Source: Capitulum mitella (taxonomy: Eukaryota > Arthropoda > Thecostraca > Pollicipedomorpha > Pollicipedidae). Taken from it: a stretch of DNA of 64,000 nucleotides. The stretch spans positions 2,666,001 through 2,730,000 of the forward strand of contig CP099840.1 of assembly GCA_030062745.1 (NCBI GenBank), given 5' to 3'. Below the pieces are notes generated by a model, which was given only the letters and a program-made list of their open reading frames with translations, was not told the origin of the DNA and did no database searches. The position numbers and the translations under genes are program-made. Every line of letters starts with the position of its first letter. Within the stretch, counting starts at the first letter, position 1. Positions 1-12,510 of the stretch are shown here, in pieces.

Positions 1-2958
1 CAACTTCAAATCACGCTGCCAGCATTTGATTGATGCCCAGTCCCAAGAAAAATGCAGCCCTCACCCCAACTAGCAAACTCTGCCAACAGCGTCAGCCTGC
101 TGCCACTCGCCCTGAAACACGTCGGCCACCTCTGCAGCCCTGACGGCAAGTGACGTCCGCCGCCTGGCCCGCCCCTGTTCGTCTCGAGCGTGCATGCGAT
201 TGGCGGCGGGCCGCTGCGGCCGCCGCCCACCCTCGCGGGACGGGTCATCCGTTTCCGTTAACCCCCGCAGCAGGCGGCCCGGCCAGCTCTGGTGGCGATT
301 TGTTCCCTGGCCAGGGCCGTGCGGCCGGCGGGCCGCTCCGGCCGGCCGGGCATCGGCCAACAAAAGCAGATCAGCGGCGGGAGGTCAGGCCAGACGGATG
401 GGCTCGGCACTGCCAGCGAGAAACATTAGCCCTGAATGATAGAGTAATGACCCTCGGGACGGGGAAACTGTTGCGCTCTGGTCGCGGTGGGAAAACAATG
501 TTAGATTGCGGCACTGGCGTGTTTTGATGGCGGTTTGCGCCTCGGATGATTTCCGGCTATGATAAGATGTTCGTGTAATTAATGAGCTGAATCCATGAAT
601 ACGTTTTTTTTTAGGTTTTCTTTTCTCAGATATGCTTTGTTACCATTCATGGTTGTACACTACGGCCGTGCATAAGACCATATTTCCAAATTTAGGCAAC
701 ACGTGGGCAGCAGTATGTGAACGGACGACCAACGATATCAGTCGTAGCATCCTGTCACGAACAACCAAAGGGTTCTTATAAATGCGTAACGGCACATATG
801 GAAGCCTGGCTCCCCATATAAGCCGATCGCTTTTATTCGATTTATAGACAGCACACTGAATGGAGTGATATAGGATGTAAAATCAGCTGAGGTCGGAAAT
901 ATGTGGGTAGAAAATGCAAGTAAATTTTCGCCCAAGAAGCAAAGGATCTATAACTGCAGACACCACTCCCCAGTTTCCAGTGTTTCATGGGGTAAGGTGC
1001 AATCCTAGTCTCTTTCATCCATGCTGAATTGATGAAAATGAGCGGGTGCTCAAGCACAAGCAACAATGAATTTGACCGGAACCTTTTATTACATTGTTCG
1101 AGTAAAAAGTCATCTCTGAGTGCAACTCAGGTTCTGTCGCCAAGTATGTTATAATAATGAACAGATAAAGCAGCTTTTATCAGAACAGCAGCAAAGAGCG
1201 GACAAGGCTCAGTCTCAACTGGGACCACGCCCCTTCCTGTAACTAGTTTTCGCCTCCAAATTGAAACTGACTTCCGTAAGGTAACTGAGGTGTTGCAAGT
1301 TTGATGTCGAGAAGCCCCTGGGAGAGACAGCAACGACACCAGATGGCCTGTCCTCGCATGAGGCTGAGCCCACGACCGACCCACTGTCCTGTTCGCAAAG
1401 ATGTCTCATGATTCTGCGACAACGGTGCATCTTGGGCGCAGAAACGTTTTTTTTTTAAGTTGGTATGGCCGAAATCGTTTTGAAGTAAATTCCTACCTTC
1501 ACACATTTTACAAGGACTCTCTAAAACTTCCCCAAGTCTGGAAGAACCCCGCCCTAACTGCAGCATGGGCAGGGTGGGAGACCACATGTGTTTGCACTTA
1601 CGCCATGCAGCCTAGTTCTCTAGGCATTACCGTCTGGTGACGTTCGCTAAGTACAGGGTGCTTCAGAACAGAATCAGTGTCTTTTCTGTAACGCCGAGCA
1701 GATTTAGACGTGAGAAATGGACGGGCCCCATGACGACAAAAAAATAATCGGTGACTTTCAGTGTATCTCACGTTTTACTTTTATGATGTAGAACATCGCA
1801 GAGACTGGGTAATGACCCAAAACCACAGTTTGCTGCGAGGTAAAACAATATCCTTGACAACTCCAAACAACGACAACTGCATGTCTGAACGAAGTTTTCG
1901 TCCTCCCTCGGAGGCCGATCGTGACTCAGAACCAATACATCGACCCATGAGAGCCAGACAGCCATCTCCGTCTAGTGACTCAGACTCGCAGGCAGCCGAT
2001 AATCCGGCGATGTCCTGGCGTGCAGGCGAATCACGCACCGAACGTTGCCCCGGCCGCGGCGTGCTGTCCATCGGCCGCCTCCTGGCTGGCAATAGCCGGT
2101 CAACCCTGTGCACCCGTCCAGGCTGTGGGGGGCCCACGGCTCCGGGCGCTTTCGCTCAGAACGATGGTCGGCTCCGAGACTGTCTCGGCAGTGGTGCCTC
2201 ACCGCTATGGGTACTTCCCTCGAGGCCAAGCCCAGGTCTGAGACTGCCGGCAGCGGTGGCTCGCCGCTGCGGCCGCCGGCGCTGAGCCAGCTCAACGGGA
2301 CATCGCCTGGGGTCACTGGCAGGCACGAGATGGCTGCTGGACGGGAAGCAGACGCCCTGGGGCGATCTGGGCCCTGACGCAGAACTGCACTTAGCCGCCC
2401 GGCTGGGGGTGATCATGCGCTAGCGAACCCTTCTGTAGTCGGTATGTTTATTATGGCATCCACTCGGGCCCGCGGCAGTATTTCTGGACTGATGTTTGAT
2501 CGAACAGAATAAAGTCAAAATCGAAGAGCAGCATGCAAACAGTCGCATGGTGACAAAGCATGGTGGTTCAGACAATGTAAGCCTTGAGAGTGCTATGCAG
2601 CACAGCAGAACACCTTACTAGCAACTATAATGTAATTATATTATAGTTACAAAGAAAATGGAATAGCACAATTATAGATTATCCGAAATAGAAGTTTCTA
2701 AACGACTTTTTGAAATCATAACTTTTTTTCGGAAAACGTGATATAACCTTTCACATACACGTTTGATGTCGTTGACATGCATCTTTTTTTGGAATTCACT
2801 GATGCACGCGATATTGGGTAATGCTGACCATCCATGTGTGTCCCTCTGGGATACGTAATACTTGACTGATGCTAAAGCGAAATAATCCATATCAACCCGT
2901 ACCGATGAACAACAAGCCTCCTATCTCACCAAGAGCGATGGCGTCCTCCGGCCTGCGA
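1..2958. other. Gene-less flank with two GC-rich patches
   Basis: I see no supportable gene here. Open frames at about 150-530 and 1760-2380 coincide with GC-rich patches (about 100-440 and 2030-2410) and read as arginine/proline/alanine-rich strings with overlapping frames open on both strands, which is typical of composition rather than selection. A short AT-rich inverted repeat lies at 2623-2648 (arms AACTATAAT and ATTATAGTT). Nothing else stands out. Confidence 0.6.
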
Positions 2959-3048
2959 AGGCAACAACATTTTTATATATATATATATAGATATATATTT
3001 ATATATATATAGATATATATTTATATATATATATATAGGCAACAACAT
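2959..3048. repeat. AT microsatellite bounded by a 12-bp direct repeat
   Basis: A 66-bp run of TA dinucleotides broken by GATATATATTTA interruptions lies at 2971-3036. The identical 12-mer AGGCAACAACAT flanks it at 2959-2970 and 3037-3048. The flanking duplication resembles a target-site duplication or a slippage/repair product. No transposon ends are visible inside. Confidence 0.85.
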
Positions 3049-6000
3049 AAAAAACCTCCCATTTTTTGTCTGGATTGGTACCTTGAGAATGAATATAAGA
3101 CACCTAAAAATTATCTTCAGAAGTCTCAGCAATTGGAACGTGGTGTCATGTGGTTGAGTTGATGTTATTAAGAGGAACATGACAACATCTCAACGCGTGT
3201 CATAACAAATTTATATCAATATCGGGACATCTTTTCGCGTATCACGTGTTAGGCGGCGGGCCTGTTTTCCTTACCTCTAAGTAATCGCCGCCGCCGTGGC
3301 CCGGGTGATACGGAACAGAGGAACGGGGTCCGGCGCGTGCCAGGCACTGCGCTCGAGTCCCAAAACAAGCACCTGTGTTTGACTCAGGACTGGAAGGGTC
3401 AGCCGGTCACGGACGGCCGTGTCCTGGAGTTGCACGGCACGATAAAGATCATTCAGTGCCGTCTGGTTCGGTGTAGGGAGGCAGTCACTCTATGCTTGGT
3501 AACAGTTCGGTCGTGGGGTCTTGATCAGGCGACGATCGCGGCTCAGCATGGATTCTGATCAGAGCTACCCACACCTATCCCAGAATAGCCGATCTTGTGG
3601 TTTCTACGCAGCATTCATCACTAGTTGCATATGGAAGCAAGCGCCATAAATTATGGTTGTTCTATCTAGTATACCATCTAAACATAGATCGAAGGAATCT
3701 AGAAAAGATACTAATGCAAACTGAAACTGAACAATGGCAATAGAATCCCAAACGCAGTTACCCGCAGTTGTTGATAATGGACATGAGATTTGTTCGATAC
3801 TCTTCCGTATTATCTGGAAATGGCAATGATTAATCCGAGCAGTTCAAGCTAGTGCGTCGCAGTGCAAGACGCGATTAGCAATACGTTGAATGATGCAATG
3901 CGCAAGACGCAGGTGTCACAGAGTTTAATGGACAGACATTTACCACCCAAACGAATGCAGTGTAATGAGCGCAGTTTGCTTCCTTAATTAAGTGACCTTT
4001 TTTGCGTGGGGGGGGGCGGGCATATCATGTATGATATGACTAGATTAAAGATATATTGTGGAATATATTGTTGAGATTGATCATTTAGATTCTCCTCGCC
4101 AATTGCATATTTTTGAGACTAAGTCATCTTTTCCCGGTATTATGTATAACATAAACTGGCCCTTGTCTTGCTTTACTTGTGTTTCACCCTGTCTGTTGAA
4201 ATCGCGCCCTTGCATTGAGCGCAGCGCAGGAACGGCTCAAATGATCTGTGGACTTTTTTCCGGTCCTTTTTCCCATCTTTCATTAAGCATAAATATTATA
4301 CTTCAACACAACGGCGTGTCCCTGTAAGGCACCGGCAGCAGGTGCGAGGTTTAATACGCGGTTAATTGTATTGATTCCTTATCTTCTTGTCTGTTCTCAG
4401 CACAGCCATCGCTGCATGGTGGATGGAAATTTGTCGTTCTTTAATAACGTGATTCCATTTTTCTTACGCTTAATAACCCAGTCTAGATTTAGATAACCTC
4501 GAAAAAGGTCTACAATTTAGCGCTTATATAGATTCACATTAAACAAGCATATAAGTGTCTGGATGAAGAAAAGCCAGCTGGAGTTTCCTGAGTATGTTTA
4601 ATTCGAACAGAATGGGATTTGCCGGGTGCAGACAGATCCTATTCTATCCTGCAATAAGTCGTAGGCATGCGAGCTCATATCCGCCCGAAATGAACATCTT
4701 ATCAGATGTGTCACCGCTGACAGCCAGAGATTGAGACCTGTCGGGATACTTGTTATGCGAACATGCCTGCCAGCTGGCTCTGGTCCAGGGGATAGTCATA
4801 CCTGTGCGAAGTGATCTCTGACAGGCTCGATACTTACACCCGGATCAGTGTGTAATCGGAGTGTAGACAGAGGCCATGGTTCTCCGTTGTTCGGTGATGA
4901 GCCGGTTTCACCCTACCTTCACGGCCAGAAGGTCTCTCATGGTATCTCTACGACAAACCACTCGCGCGTGTTGATTTTTTCCTGTTTGGCTAGGTGTTCT
5001 CAGTAGAGAAGTCATAAAATGCATGCGTGGAACAGAAACGTTTGACACCTTTCACGATTATAATGATACGTACTGCACAGCCATCAGTGCATATCACCAA
5101 GCTATTGTTGACCTCCGGCTGTTTACAACATTGTATTGGTGGAAGATCACTACATTAGTTTTCATGCAACTGAGCTCCCTTTTCCAAAGGCGCAGTATTT
5201 ATTTTCCCTGGTGTCTACTCGCTCTAACATCGTGCTTTTTCCTGAAGAGCTTGCTCTCTTGTTATGTTCCGCCGTAAATGCATCGTCAATGCGTGCTTTT
5301 TAAGAGCCTCGCGCATCCTTCCTCGACATTGCAAAGTTCCTCCGGCAAGTCTAAACAGGAGCACCGATAATTTTGGCCAGTGTTTCTGCGGGTCGACCGA
5401 GCTTCTCCATCTTCGGCGTCTCGACAGCGCTGCTGGTGACTCGAGCACAATCCGTCTCGGCAAAAGGCGCGAGGCGCCGGGAAGGAGCGTCCAGCTGAGG
5501 CGACCGTCAGGCCTCTTTGTCGCAGCCGGTCCACCTTGGAATAGCAATCCCGCGAGATGACTGTCGAGGAAATGACTGGCCAAACGATCCGGGGTGACTC
5601 TGACAGACTGTAACAGCCGTAAAAGGAAACCGTGGTGGCCTTTCTCGGGCGCACGAATTTGCTATAACAAAGGTTTAGGTTCATTCCGCTGTTCTAACAA
5701 TGCTTCAAAATTTGCGGCATGAATGCATTCACTGCCATGATGACCAGGACGTTGATTATGACAGCTGTGGTCACAATGTATTGGATGAATTGGGAAGGCA
5801 CGTAAATACTAGTAAAAGATTCCTTTTAATATCCAAAAGAGGTTCGCATGGGCAATTGGATCAAGCCATCCACCTTGTTCTTGTGGAGCAATTCCACTAT
5901 CCAAATATGGCACCACATTGGTCACCTGACTCACGTTCATCCAAACAATACCGTCCTCATGTCGTCGTTGATTCAGGGCAGGGTCGTCAGACAAGCTTCC

Positions 6001-7660
6001 GCGCCATCAAACTCATCTCTCGTCCATTTTGAGACCATATATCTTCATAAATTACTAATGGGTCTAGCGAAAGAAGCGGGTTATATTAGAAATATAGTGA
6101 TAGCTGTCTTTTATCTATGAAAACAAATGGTAATGGTGTAACAGGACAATGCCATTTTGTGACTGAGCTTTGTCCGTTAAAACCGTTGTTTGGTGCGATG
6201 CGTCCAGGCACACTTTCAGTAAACACTAACTTAACACCGCGATGAATAGCACGAACCTCTGCAATTATAATTAAGTTAATGAATGGCCGCGACGCGTGAA
6301 TCATGCAACAAATCACCAATTAGGCGGAATTTGGACATGATATATCACTCTGGATATTAGTGCCGCCGGCGACACGCGAATCTCTAAATTGGCAGTAGAG
6401 CTAGAACCGGATTTGCAGGGCATTCATTTCATTTCAACAGGCCGCACTGATCGAACAGTCTCCAGCAGTGGACAGATTTATGCCGCGAACTCTGCGTGGT
6501 TTTTAATGTTTGGCCGAGTTGATTCGTGGCAGCCATGGCTACTATGCACACAAAGACATCGGATCGAACACAGCAAACTATCCTTAAACCAGAGAGTTGT
6601 CCATCAGTGGCTATGCAGTTGCATTTCAAGGTGTTGATTTAGATGCATCAAACTATCCGTAAACCACATATACCAGACGCCTATTTTTTATTGCGACATG
6701 ATTTATAGGTGTTGAGTTTCTGGATGGGTTCCGCAAATATTGGAAACTTTTTAGTAGATTTTACTATATTTATTGTTGAGGTTCTGGAATGGGCTCAGAA
6801 AGAAATCTGAAAAACCCTAGAATATCTCACCACTTAATTGCATTGGAATCAGAAATGGGATGAAGTTCAACGGACCCCTCTGATATAACGGATGATGTTT
6901 AACATCACCTGACAAGCGTCTTACCTCACCACTTCACAACGTACGTTTATTTCACCTTAATTGAATTTCGCACAAAGAACAAACGCCAAAGATTCAGCAA
7001 AGCATAGGGAATTTCAGAACGATTTTCCGACCCACTCTTTCGTTCCGGCCTTTGCGAGAGTTGTTCCGCCTCGGACCCAGCTCTAATAACCATTGTCGCT
7101 CTGCCATCGTACTCCGCCAACAATGCAGGAGAGAATGGAAAAGGGATTTATGCCTTGGAGCAAAATTGGAAAAGGCGGAAACAGAATTAGAGCTACCGTC
7201 AAATATGTTGTCTTGTGCCGTTGGGGTTTGCTAGTTGAAAGTCCTGAAAAAATGGTGCCGCTGGGTGTTTAGCTTGCACAAAGAAAAACGAGATAACCAG
7301 GAAATGGGAGTTTCCAGGGTATTGGTAAGTTGTCGGACCTGTTGGTGGATTGAGAATAATGTAAATATTTCTTAAAAAGTGATTCTGAGCGTCATATCTC
7401 GCCATTATTATTCAGTTCCGGTGAATAAAAATTTAAAACAGTGTTTAAGGAGTATCCAAAATATCTTTGTGATCGCGGAAACTATGAAGCAATACATTTA
7501 CCCCCATGGACGTGCTGCTTCGCATTATCGTACAGGGTACGTCGCTTCGCGAGTTTTCATTTTAACCACATGGTGCAAGGCCGTATTACAACGTGTAACA
7601 AGAACCGTTAAATATTGGACCTCAGATCTGTTAGCTTTCTTCTGCTATGAAACAGGTAAA
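3049..7660. other. Gene-less stretch
   Basis: No domain-like translation, RNA gene or clear repeat array is recognisable. A diverged short direct repeat occurs near 6550-6670 (AACTATCC followed by TTAAACCA or GTAAACCA), and another near 6715-6800 (TGTTGAG followed by TTCTGGA). GC rises locally at 5400-5560. The frames that are open here have no family resemblance I can name. Confidence 0.5.
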
Positions 7661-7852
7661 TACAAAATAAGCAGTTCATATCTGTCTGCAAAATACTCGC
7701 ACTTTTACTTCAGGTTTATTGTACACAGAAGTTTTTGTAATGGAGAAAGTAATTGCGCTGGCTCATTCCCCATTGCAGAAACTTTTGTGTTGAGTGAAGC
7801 TGAAGCAAAAGTACGAGTATTCTGCGGGCAGATATGAACTGTTCACTTTGTT
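7661..7852. repeat. Long imperfect foldback (hairpin) element
   Basis: Positions 7661-7743 and the reverse complement of 7770-7852 align over about 80 bases with scattered mismatches. Shared blocks include CAGTTCATATCTG, AATACTCG and ACTTTT. The arms are separated by about 26 bases, so a transcript would fold into a long hairpin. A reading frame crosses the left arm and ends in the right arm, but it has no recognisable family. It may be a miniature foldback transposon or an inverted duplication. No flanking target-site duplication is obvious. Confidence 0.8.
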
Positions 7853-9390
7853 ACTGAATGCAGAATTACTGCTTTTCCCTCAAAGGCACAGTAGCACACT
7901 TTTCATGAAACGTCCGACCATTTCGTGCCCCAGCTAATGCCAGATAAGAACCCTTCACTGATCAGGTGTTTTGTCGGCCACTCATAAACTTTTTATCGCT
8001 GGCTTGTTAGGGCCTTGGCAGCAAGTTTCCAACGGCACAATCAGCTAGCGCAGAGGTGCGGGTTTCTCGGATAAATCCATACAACTTTGCTAACGACGTA
8101 GTCAAGAGCTGGTGAAGTGGAGACGCGCCCTTGCTGCGGACGGTTAACGAGGACATCCGAGGCAACTTGGGGACTCGGCGCCGGCACGCGGCCCGGCTGG
8201 TGGAACTTACCAGAGCGGGAAAGCGTCGGCTTACGAAGGTGTGTTCATAGAAAACTGAATCGGGAGATAAGGAGCTGTTACTCAATGTGTCAAGTTTGGA
8301 CGCAATATCAGAAGCATGCTTTGTATTTGTAAGCATTCCTTTGCATAGCTGTTTGTTCCATGCAAAGGAAAAACTGCGTTTGCCGAAATTTTAAAATTTG
8401 CTGAAAACAAGTATTATATCCAATACGCTTTGCAAACCCATGTCTGTTGTTCGTGACTGCCAGGAATGTTGCGTATGGAGCAATTTCAAACATTATTAGC
8501 CTTCCCGTCCAGTAATTGCTAGTCGGAAGACTTATGATTTCATAAACGACTGCCTAAATTAAGCGAAATGGCTGAGTGTTAGCAGTTTGTGCTCATATGA
8601 CATCGCGAGAGTCAAATAACTCCTCGTTTCCCCAAGCCAAACACAACGTGTATTTTACATATTTGAAGTCATTACATGCCCTAATGGTGTCACATACGAC
8701 AATGCCAACAGACTATTAAAAAACTGGAACGTAACCTTCAGACAATTTAAATTGTTTTCATAATGCTTAAACGCACATGAAAACCGAATTCAAATAGCCT
8801 GTTCAACAGTGTCTTCACAACGTACTTTATGTACGCAAGGTTGCATGAGAAAGCACAGTTCTTCATCACATCACCAAATCATTATCTAGCTAACTTGGGT
8901 CATACGCCTATGATTATCAACTTTTACATGCCGTAAAATGTAGCTTTGGAAAGACTGGAAGGACCAATTGAACAGGAAGATTGATTTGGCGCAATGTGTC
9001 ATTGGGCAGCGTTTTTCTCGACAAAGTGGTGGGGTTTTGCTAGGCAAAGACAAAGACAAAGCAGACAAACATCATTCGACCAGTCACAGAAGAACATTCA
9101 ATAAAACATAATCATTGTTGGAACTACAAAACATATTTACGAATGCCTGACAGGAAAGCGTTAGAAAAACAGGTTGCTGCTTCTGAATTATCAAGGCTTG
9201 AGGTCCAAAAAGCCCCTGTGCCGAACAGAACAGCAGTCCCCATGAGTGCAGCGGCAATCACAAGCAACACAATGCAGGCCTTCGGCCTGCAAAGGACCCC
9301 TTCTGCAGGCGCGACAACTCCCCATCCAATTTCGAATTCCGATTTCGGATTTATCCGATCTGAAGCTCCTACTCTGGGTCTTATTTCGGA
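7853..9390. other. Gene-less stretch
   Basis: I see no gene or ordered repeat. A short CAAAGA-type run sits near 9045-9065. Confidence 0.5.
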
Positions 9391-9790
9391 CGCCCTATCA
9401 TGCCTTCCCCCCGCCGCTGTCGGGCCGGTCGTCCTCCTCCGCGGCTGCGACCCCTGGCGGCCACTGCCGGACGCGCACCGTCGCTCCGGAGAAACACGGC
9501 GGCCGGCCGGCAAAAAGCCGCCCCTGCGGCCGCGGCCGCGCCGCCGCGCCTCCCGCGCTGGCCGCCGCTCGTCGCCGGGCGGTAACTCAGCCGGGCCGGC
9601 GGCGGGTGATTCCGGTATCCGCGCCGGCCGCCGGCCGCGGTCCGGACGCGGCTGGCGAGTGGCGCCGGCTGACCGGGCAGGACAGCCCGCCGGGCCGCGC
9701 TGATTACGGGTAATGTAATGGGCAGGCCCGCGTGCGGCCCGAACCACGGCGTCGGCGGAGCTGGGACTACCGCACGTAGTGGCGGTCAGG
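9391..9790. other. CpG-rich island
   Basis: This is dense in CCGG, GCCGGC and CGCCG words, in contrast to the AT-balanced flanks. Long frames are open on both strands at once, including one running leftward across 9124-9861, but their products are low-complexity R/P/A/G-rich strings. I treat the island as non-coding, possibly regulatory or promoter-like. The left end of the leftward frame encodes a hydrophobic stretch that could be read as a membrane segment, but nothing else supports it as a gene. Confidence 0.5.
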
Positions 9791-10140
9791 GCAGGCGATG
9801 GAGGCGGCGCGCCGGCATGCATATGAAGAAAGCTCAGATTCCCCGCAGTCACTGCTGCCACGTTATCGTTTGATCTGCCGCCGTATCAGTTCCCCGTGTC
9901 TAAGCATGATGACAGCGTTGCGATCAACGATGCTGCGTATGGGCTGGACGCATCGACGACTAAATATGCAAACTGAGTCTCGCGAAGTCACAGTGTCGCC
10001 AGCATGCACGGTCACCGTGTTCTCTCCACGTTCACTCCGTGTCCTAGTGGTTCAACATCGGCTGCAGATGCCGCGCTCTCCCCGGTCTGCCGAGTCTCCC
10101 GTTTCTCCTAGTCTGCCGGGAGTCACAGTTGCCACGTGCT

Positions 10141-10294
10141 CACCAGACCCACCACAGAACACCGTCATTGAATGCTCCCAAGCTCACCACAGACCACCAT
10201 CAGCGTGCGTGCCCCGGGCCCACCACAGAGCACCGTCACCGCGTGCTCCCCGGGCTCACCACAGAGCACCGTCACCGCGTGCTCCTCGGGCTCA
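10141..10294. repeat. 36-bp tandem repeat, about 3.5-4 copies
   Basis: The unit is 36 bp, built around GGGCTCACCACAGAGCACC followed by GTCACCGCGTGCTCC. The two central copies are nearly identical, the first is diverged and the last is truncated. Because 36 is a multiple of three, one frame reads as a repeated H/R/A/P peptide. That alone does not support coding. Confidence 0.85.
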
Positions 10295-11090
10295 CCGGCT
10301 GAGGCGGCCGCCGGGGCGCCGTGCCAGGCTTCGAGATAACTAGTTTAGATGGACGTCAGTCGTATTGGACGAGATAACACGGTGACGCGCGGGCCATCCA
10401 ATTGACCTAATGACGTGACGCGTCCTCTCCGGCGATACGGAGCCGGGGACGAGAATGCTCGCTATTCGGGCCGCCGGCCGTCGGAGTCAGGTCGCCGCCG
10501 GAGTCAGGTCCAGTGAGTCGGCCGCGCCTGAGGAGTCGCCGGAGTCCGGCCGTTTTTAGACCGCACGCTGGTGGTGTACGAGGTAGAAATGGGCGTGCGT
10601 TTCGTCGAATTAGCTCGCAGAGTTCATCGGCCTTAAACGCTGGGATGAATTATTGAAAACGAATCGCTGTAATGGGCTGCTGATGGGTACTCGGTAAATT
10701 CGGAGGGAGTGCGAGCTGTCTGACCTTCCCTTTTCTGCTCAGGTTGGATGCAATCAGCAAGAGTTGGCCAACTCGGCCGCATGACATTTTCCCGCGTCCA
10801 CTGAATGTCTCCGTTGAATTCTGGGAGGGAACTGGGAGTCGTCCTTCGGAGAAGGACAGCGGTAGGCGCATAAGCATCGGAAATAACGCCGCCCAGAGTT
10901 TAACGTTGCGACAATCACGCTCCCCTCCCCGGCCCCACGTCCGTCCGGCGACTCGTAAAGCCCTGCAGGAGTGAGGGGAATGGACCCGCTGATTGTCGAT
11001 TTCCCGTCGCCTTACTCCGAGCCGTTTACCCGCTCAATCGAGTTTCATTGAGCCGTATGGGGCCGTAAAACGATGGGCCGCATGCAATCC
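10295..11090. other. Gene-less stretch between GC islands
   Basis: No gene is recognised. The sequence is moderately GC-rich and has no ordered repeat beyond scattered GGAGTC words near 10485-10545. Confidence 0.5.
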
Positions 11091-12010
11091 TGGCGACAAC
11101 CACGCCCCTCATTGCAGCGGCGACAAATAACGACCCTTGGCGCGGCGCCGTCACTGCCGTCGATCCCGCGAAGCATGACGAGTCAGCGGGGTGGCGTTAG
11201 CACGTCGCATTCAAGCACGACGCAGTGCGACCCTTGAACATCACCGCCTCTGTGCTGGACGTCGTAGCCGGGACCGCACGGCGGCAGATCGGTATTCCAG
11301 CTCCGCCGCGGCTGGTTTCGCGGCGTTCGCGACGCTTTCGGCGTGCGGCGGCCGGCCGCTCTCGCGGCGCAGTCCGCGCGCGAAGTGCTGACGCGCCCAG
11401 CTCGCCTGTTCGAGCACTTGAGCCGGGGCTTCGGGCGCCGACGCCGGCGAAATGCGGCCAAATGATGGGGACTCGGGCGGCCCGGCGGCGGAATGCAGTA
11501 AGCCGATGGCTCTGGAGGATGAAGCTTTCCACTGCGTGATAAAGTGGGTCGTTTGCCTCGCTTCTCGCAGCAAATCATATGCACTCTGTTATGAGCCACC
11601 GAAAAATGGCTTGCAAATGACGTCTTCAGTATCTGTTCGCGTACGCTGTGCAGTTGTTGGAGAGCTTGTTTTTCACGCAGCGACAGTAATTGCGACTTGC
11701 GGATTCGTCACCGTCAATCGCAATTCTGCGCTTGAAGAACGTTTTACTATTCCCACCCCTTCGCTGTCTTTCGCGCCTACTCCAACGACCCCGACGCGTC
11801 TAAATGACCCGATTATCCCGGCTCGCTGTCGCCGGCCGCCTTCTGCCTCCCCGGGGTTCGGAAAAGGCGGGGACAGAGCCCCAGCATTCGTCAGCTGTCG
11901 CCCCCGGCGGACTGGCGGCGGCCGATCCGACACCCCGCCGCCTGCCAGCGCCCGCTGCCGCATCTGCAGATCCATTGCCAGCATCTGAGGCCGATTCGGA
12001 GGCCGACAGT
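11091..12010. other. Pair of CpG-rich islands
   Basis: Two GC-rich blocks, about 11091-11500 and 11770-12010, are separated by less biased DNA. Both strands carry overlapping open frames of arginine/alanine-rich composition, so none is called as a gene. They may be regulatory islands, but no specific element can be named. Confidence 0.45.
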
Positions 12011-12359
12011 GGCAATATTCGAGAGCGTCACCAGATTCTGAGAATTTCAAAGTGATCGTCGAGGGTCGTACGTATTCCACTGAAAGCCCATGTGCTCCCG
12101 GAAACTTTTTCGGCTTTGTGAGCAACTTGGAATATAACTTCATTCCTGGTTTTCTTATTTCTTATTTCTTGCATTTGTTTGATCTGCTGCATCGACCCTA
12201 TTAACTTAAAGCAAGATGTTTGCTCCTTGTTTTCATTTATTTCTTGTCTGCCTTCAACCCTTAACAGTTGTAATCTCTATCTTGTCTATCTTCATCTATC
12301 ATGGTATACTTTTACTATATTGCTGTTTTACTATAATGGCCTTAGTATACTTTTAGTAT

Positions 12360-12510
12360 ACTTTTCTCGTTTTCCCTTTCTTTCCATCTCTCTTCCACTA
12401 CCGTTCGCTTTCTTCTTCCTTGTTTTTTTTCTTCCGCTGTATCTCCTCTCCTATCTTCTTTTTTTGTATTTCTGCTCTCTCAAGCTCTCTGCCTCTCTTT
12501 CCGGCCATGG
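12360..12510 (+). repeat. Pyrimidine-rich tract
   Basis: About 150 bases of nearly continuous C and T on the plus strand, with CTTTCTTCTTCC and CTCTCTGCCTCTC runs. A leucine/serine/phenylalanine-rich frame crosses it purely because of composition. It is low-complexity DNA. Confidence 0.75.

Noticed and set aside
9124-9861. A 245-codon leftward frame with a hydrophobic C-terminal part
   Set aside because: Most of it lies in a CpG island where all frames are open, and the translation is low-complexity. The hydrophobic end alone is not enough to support a gene.
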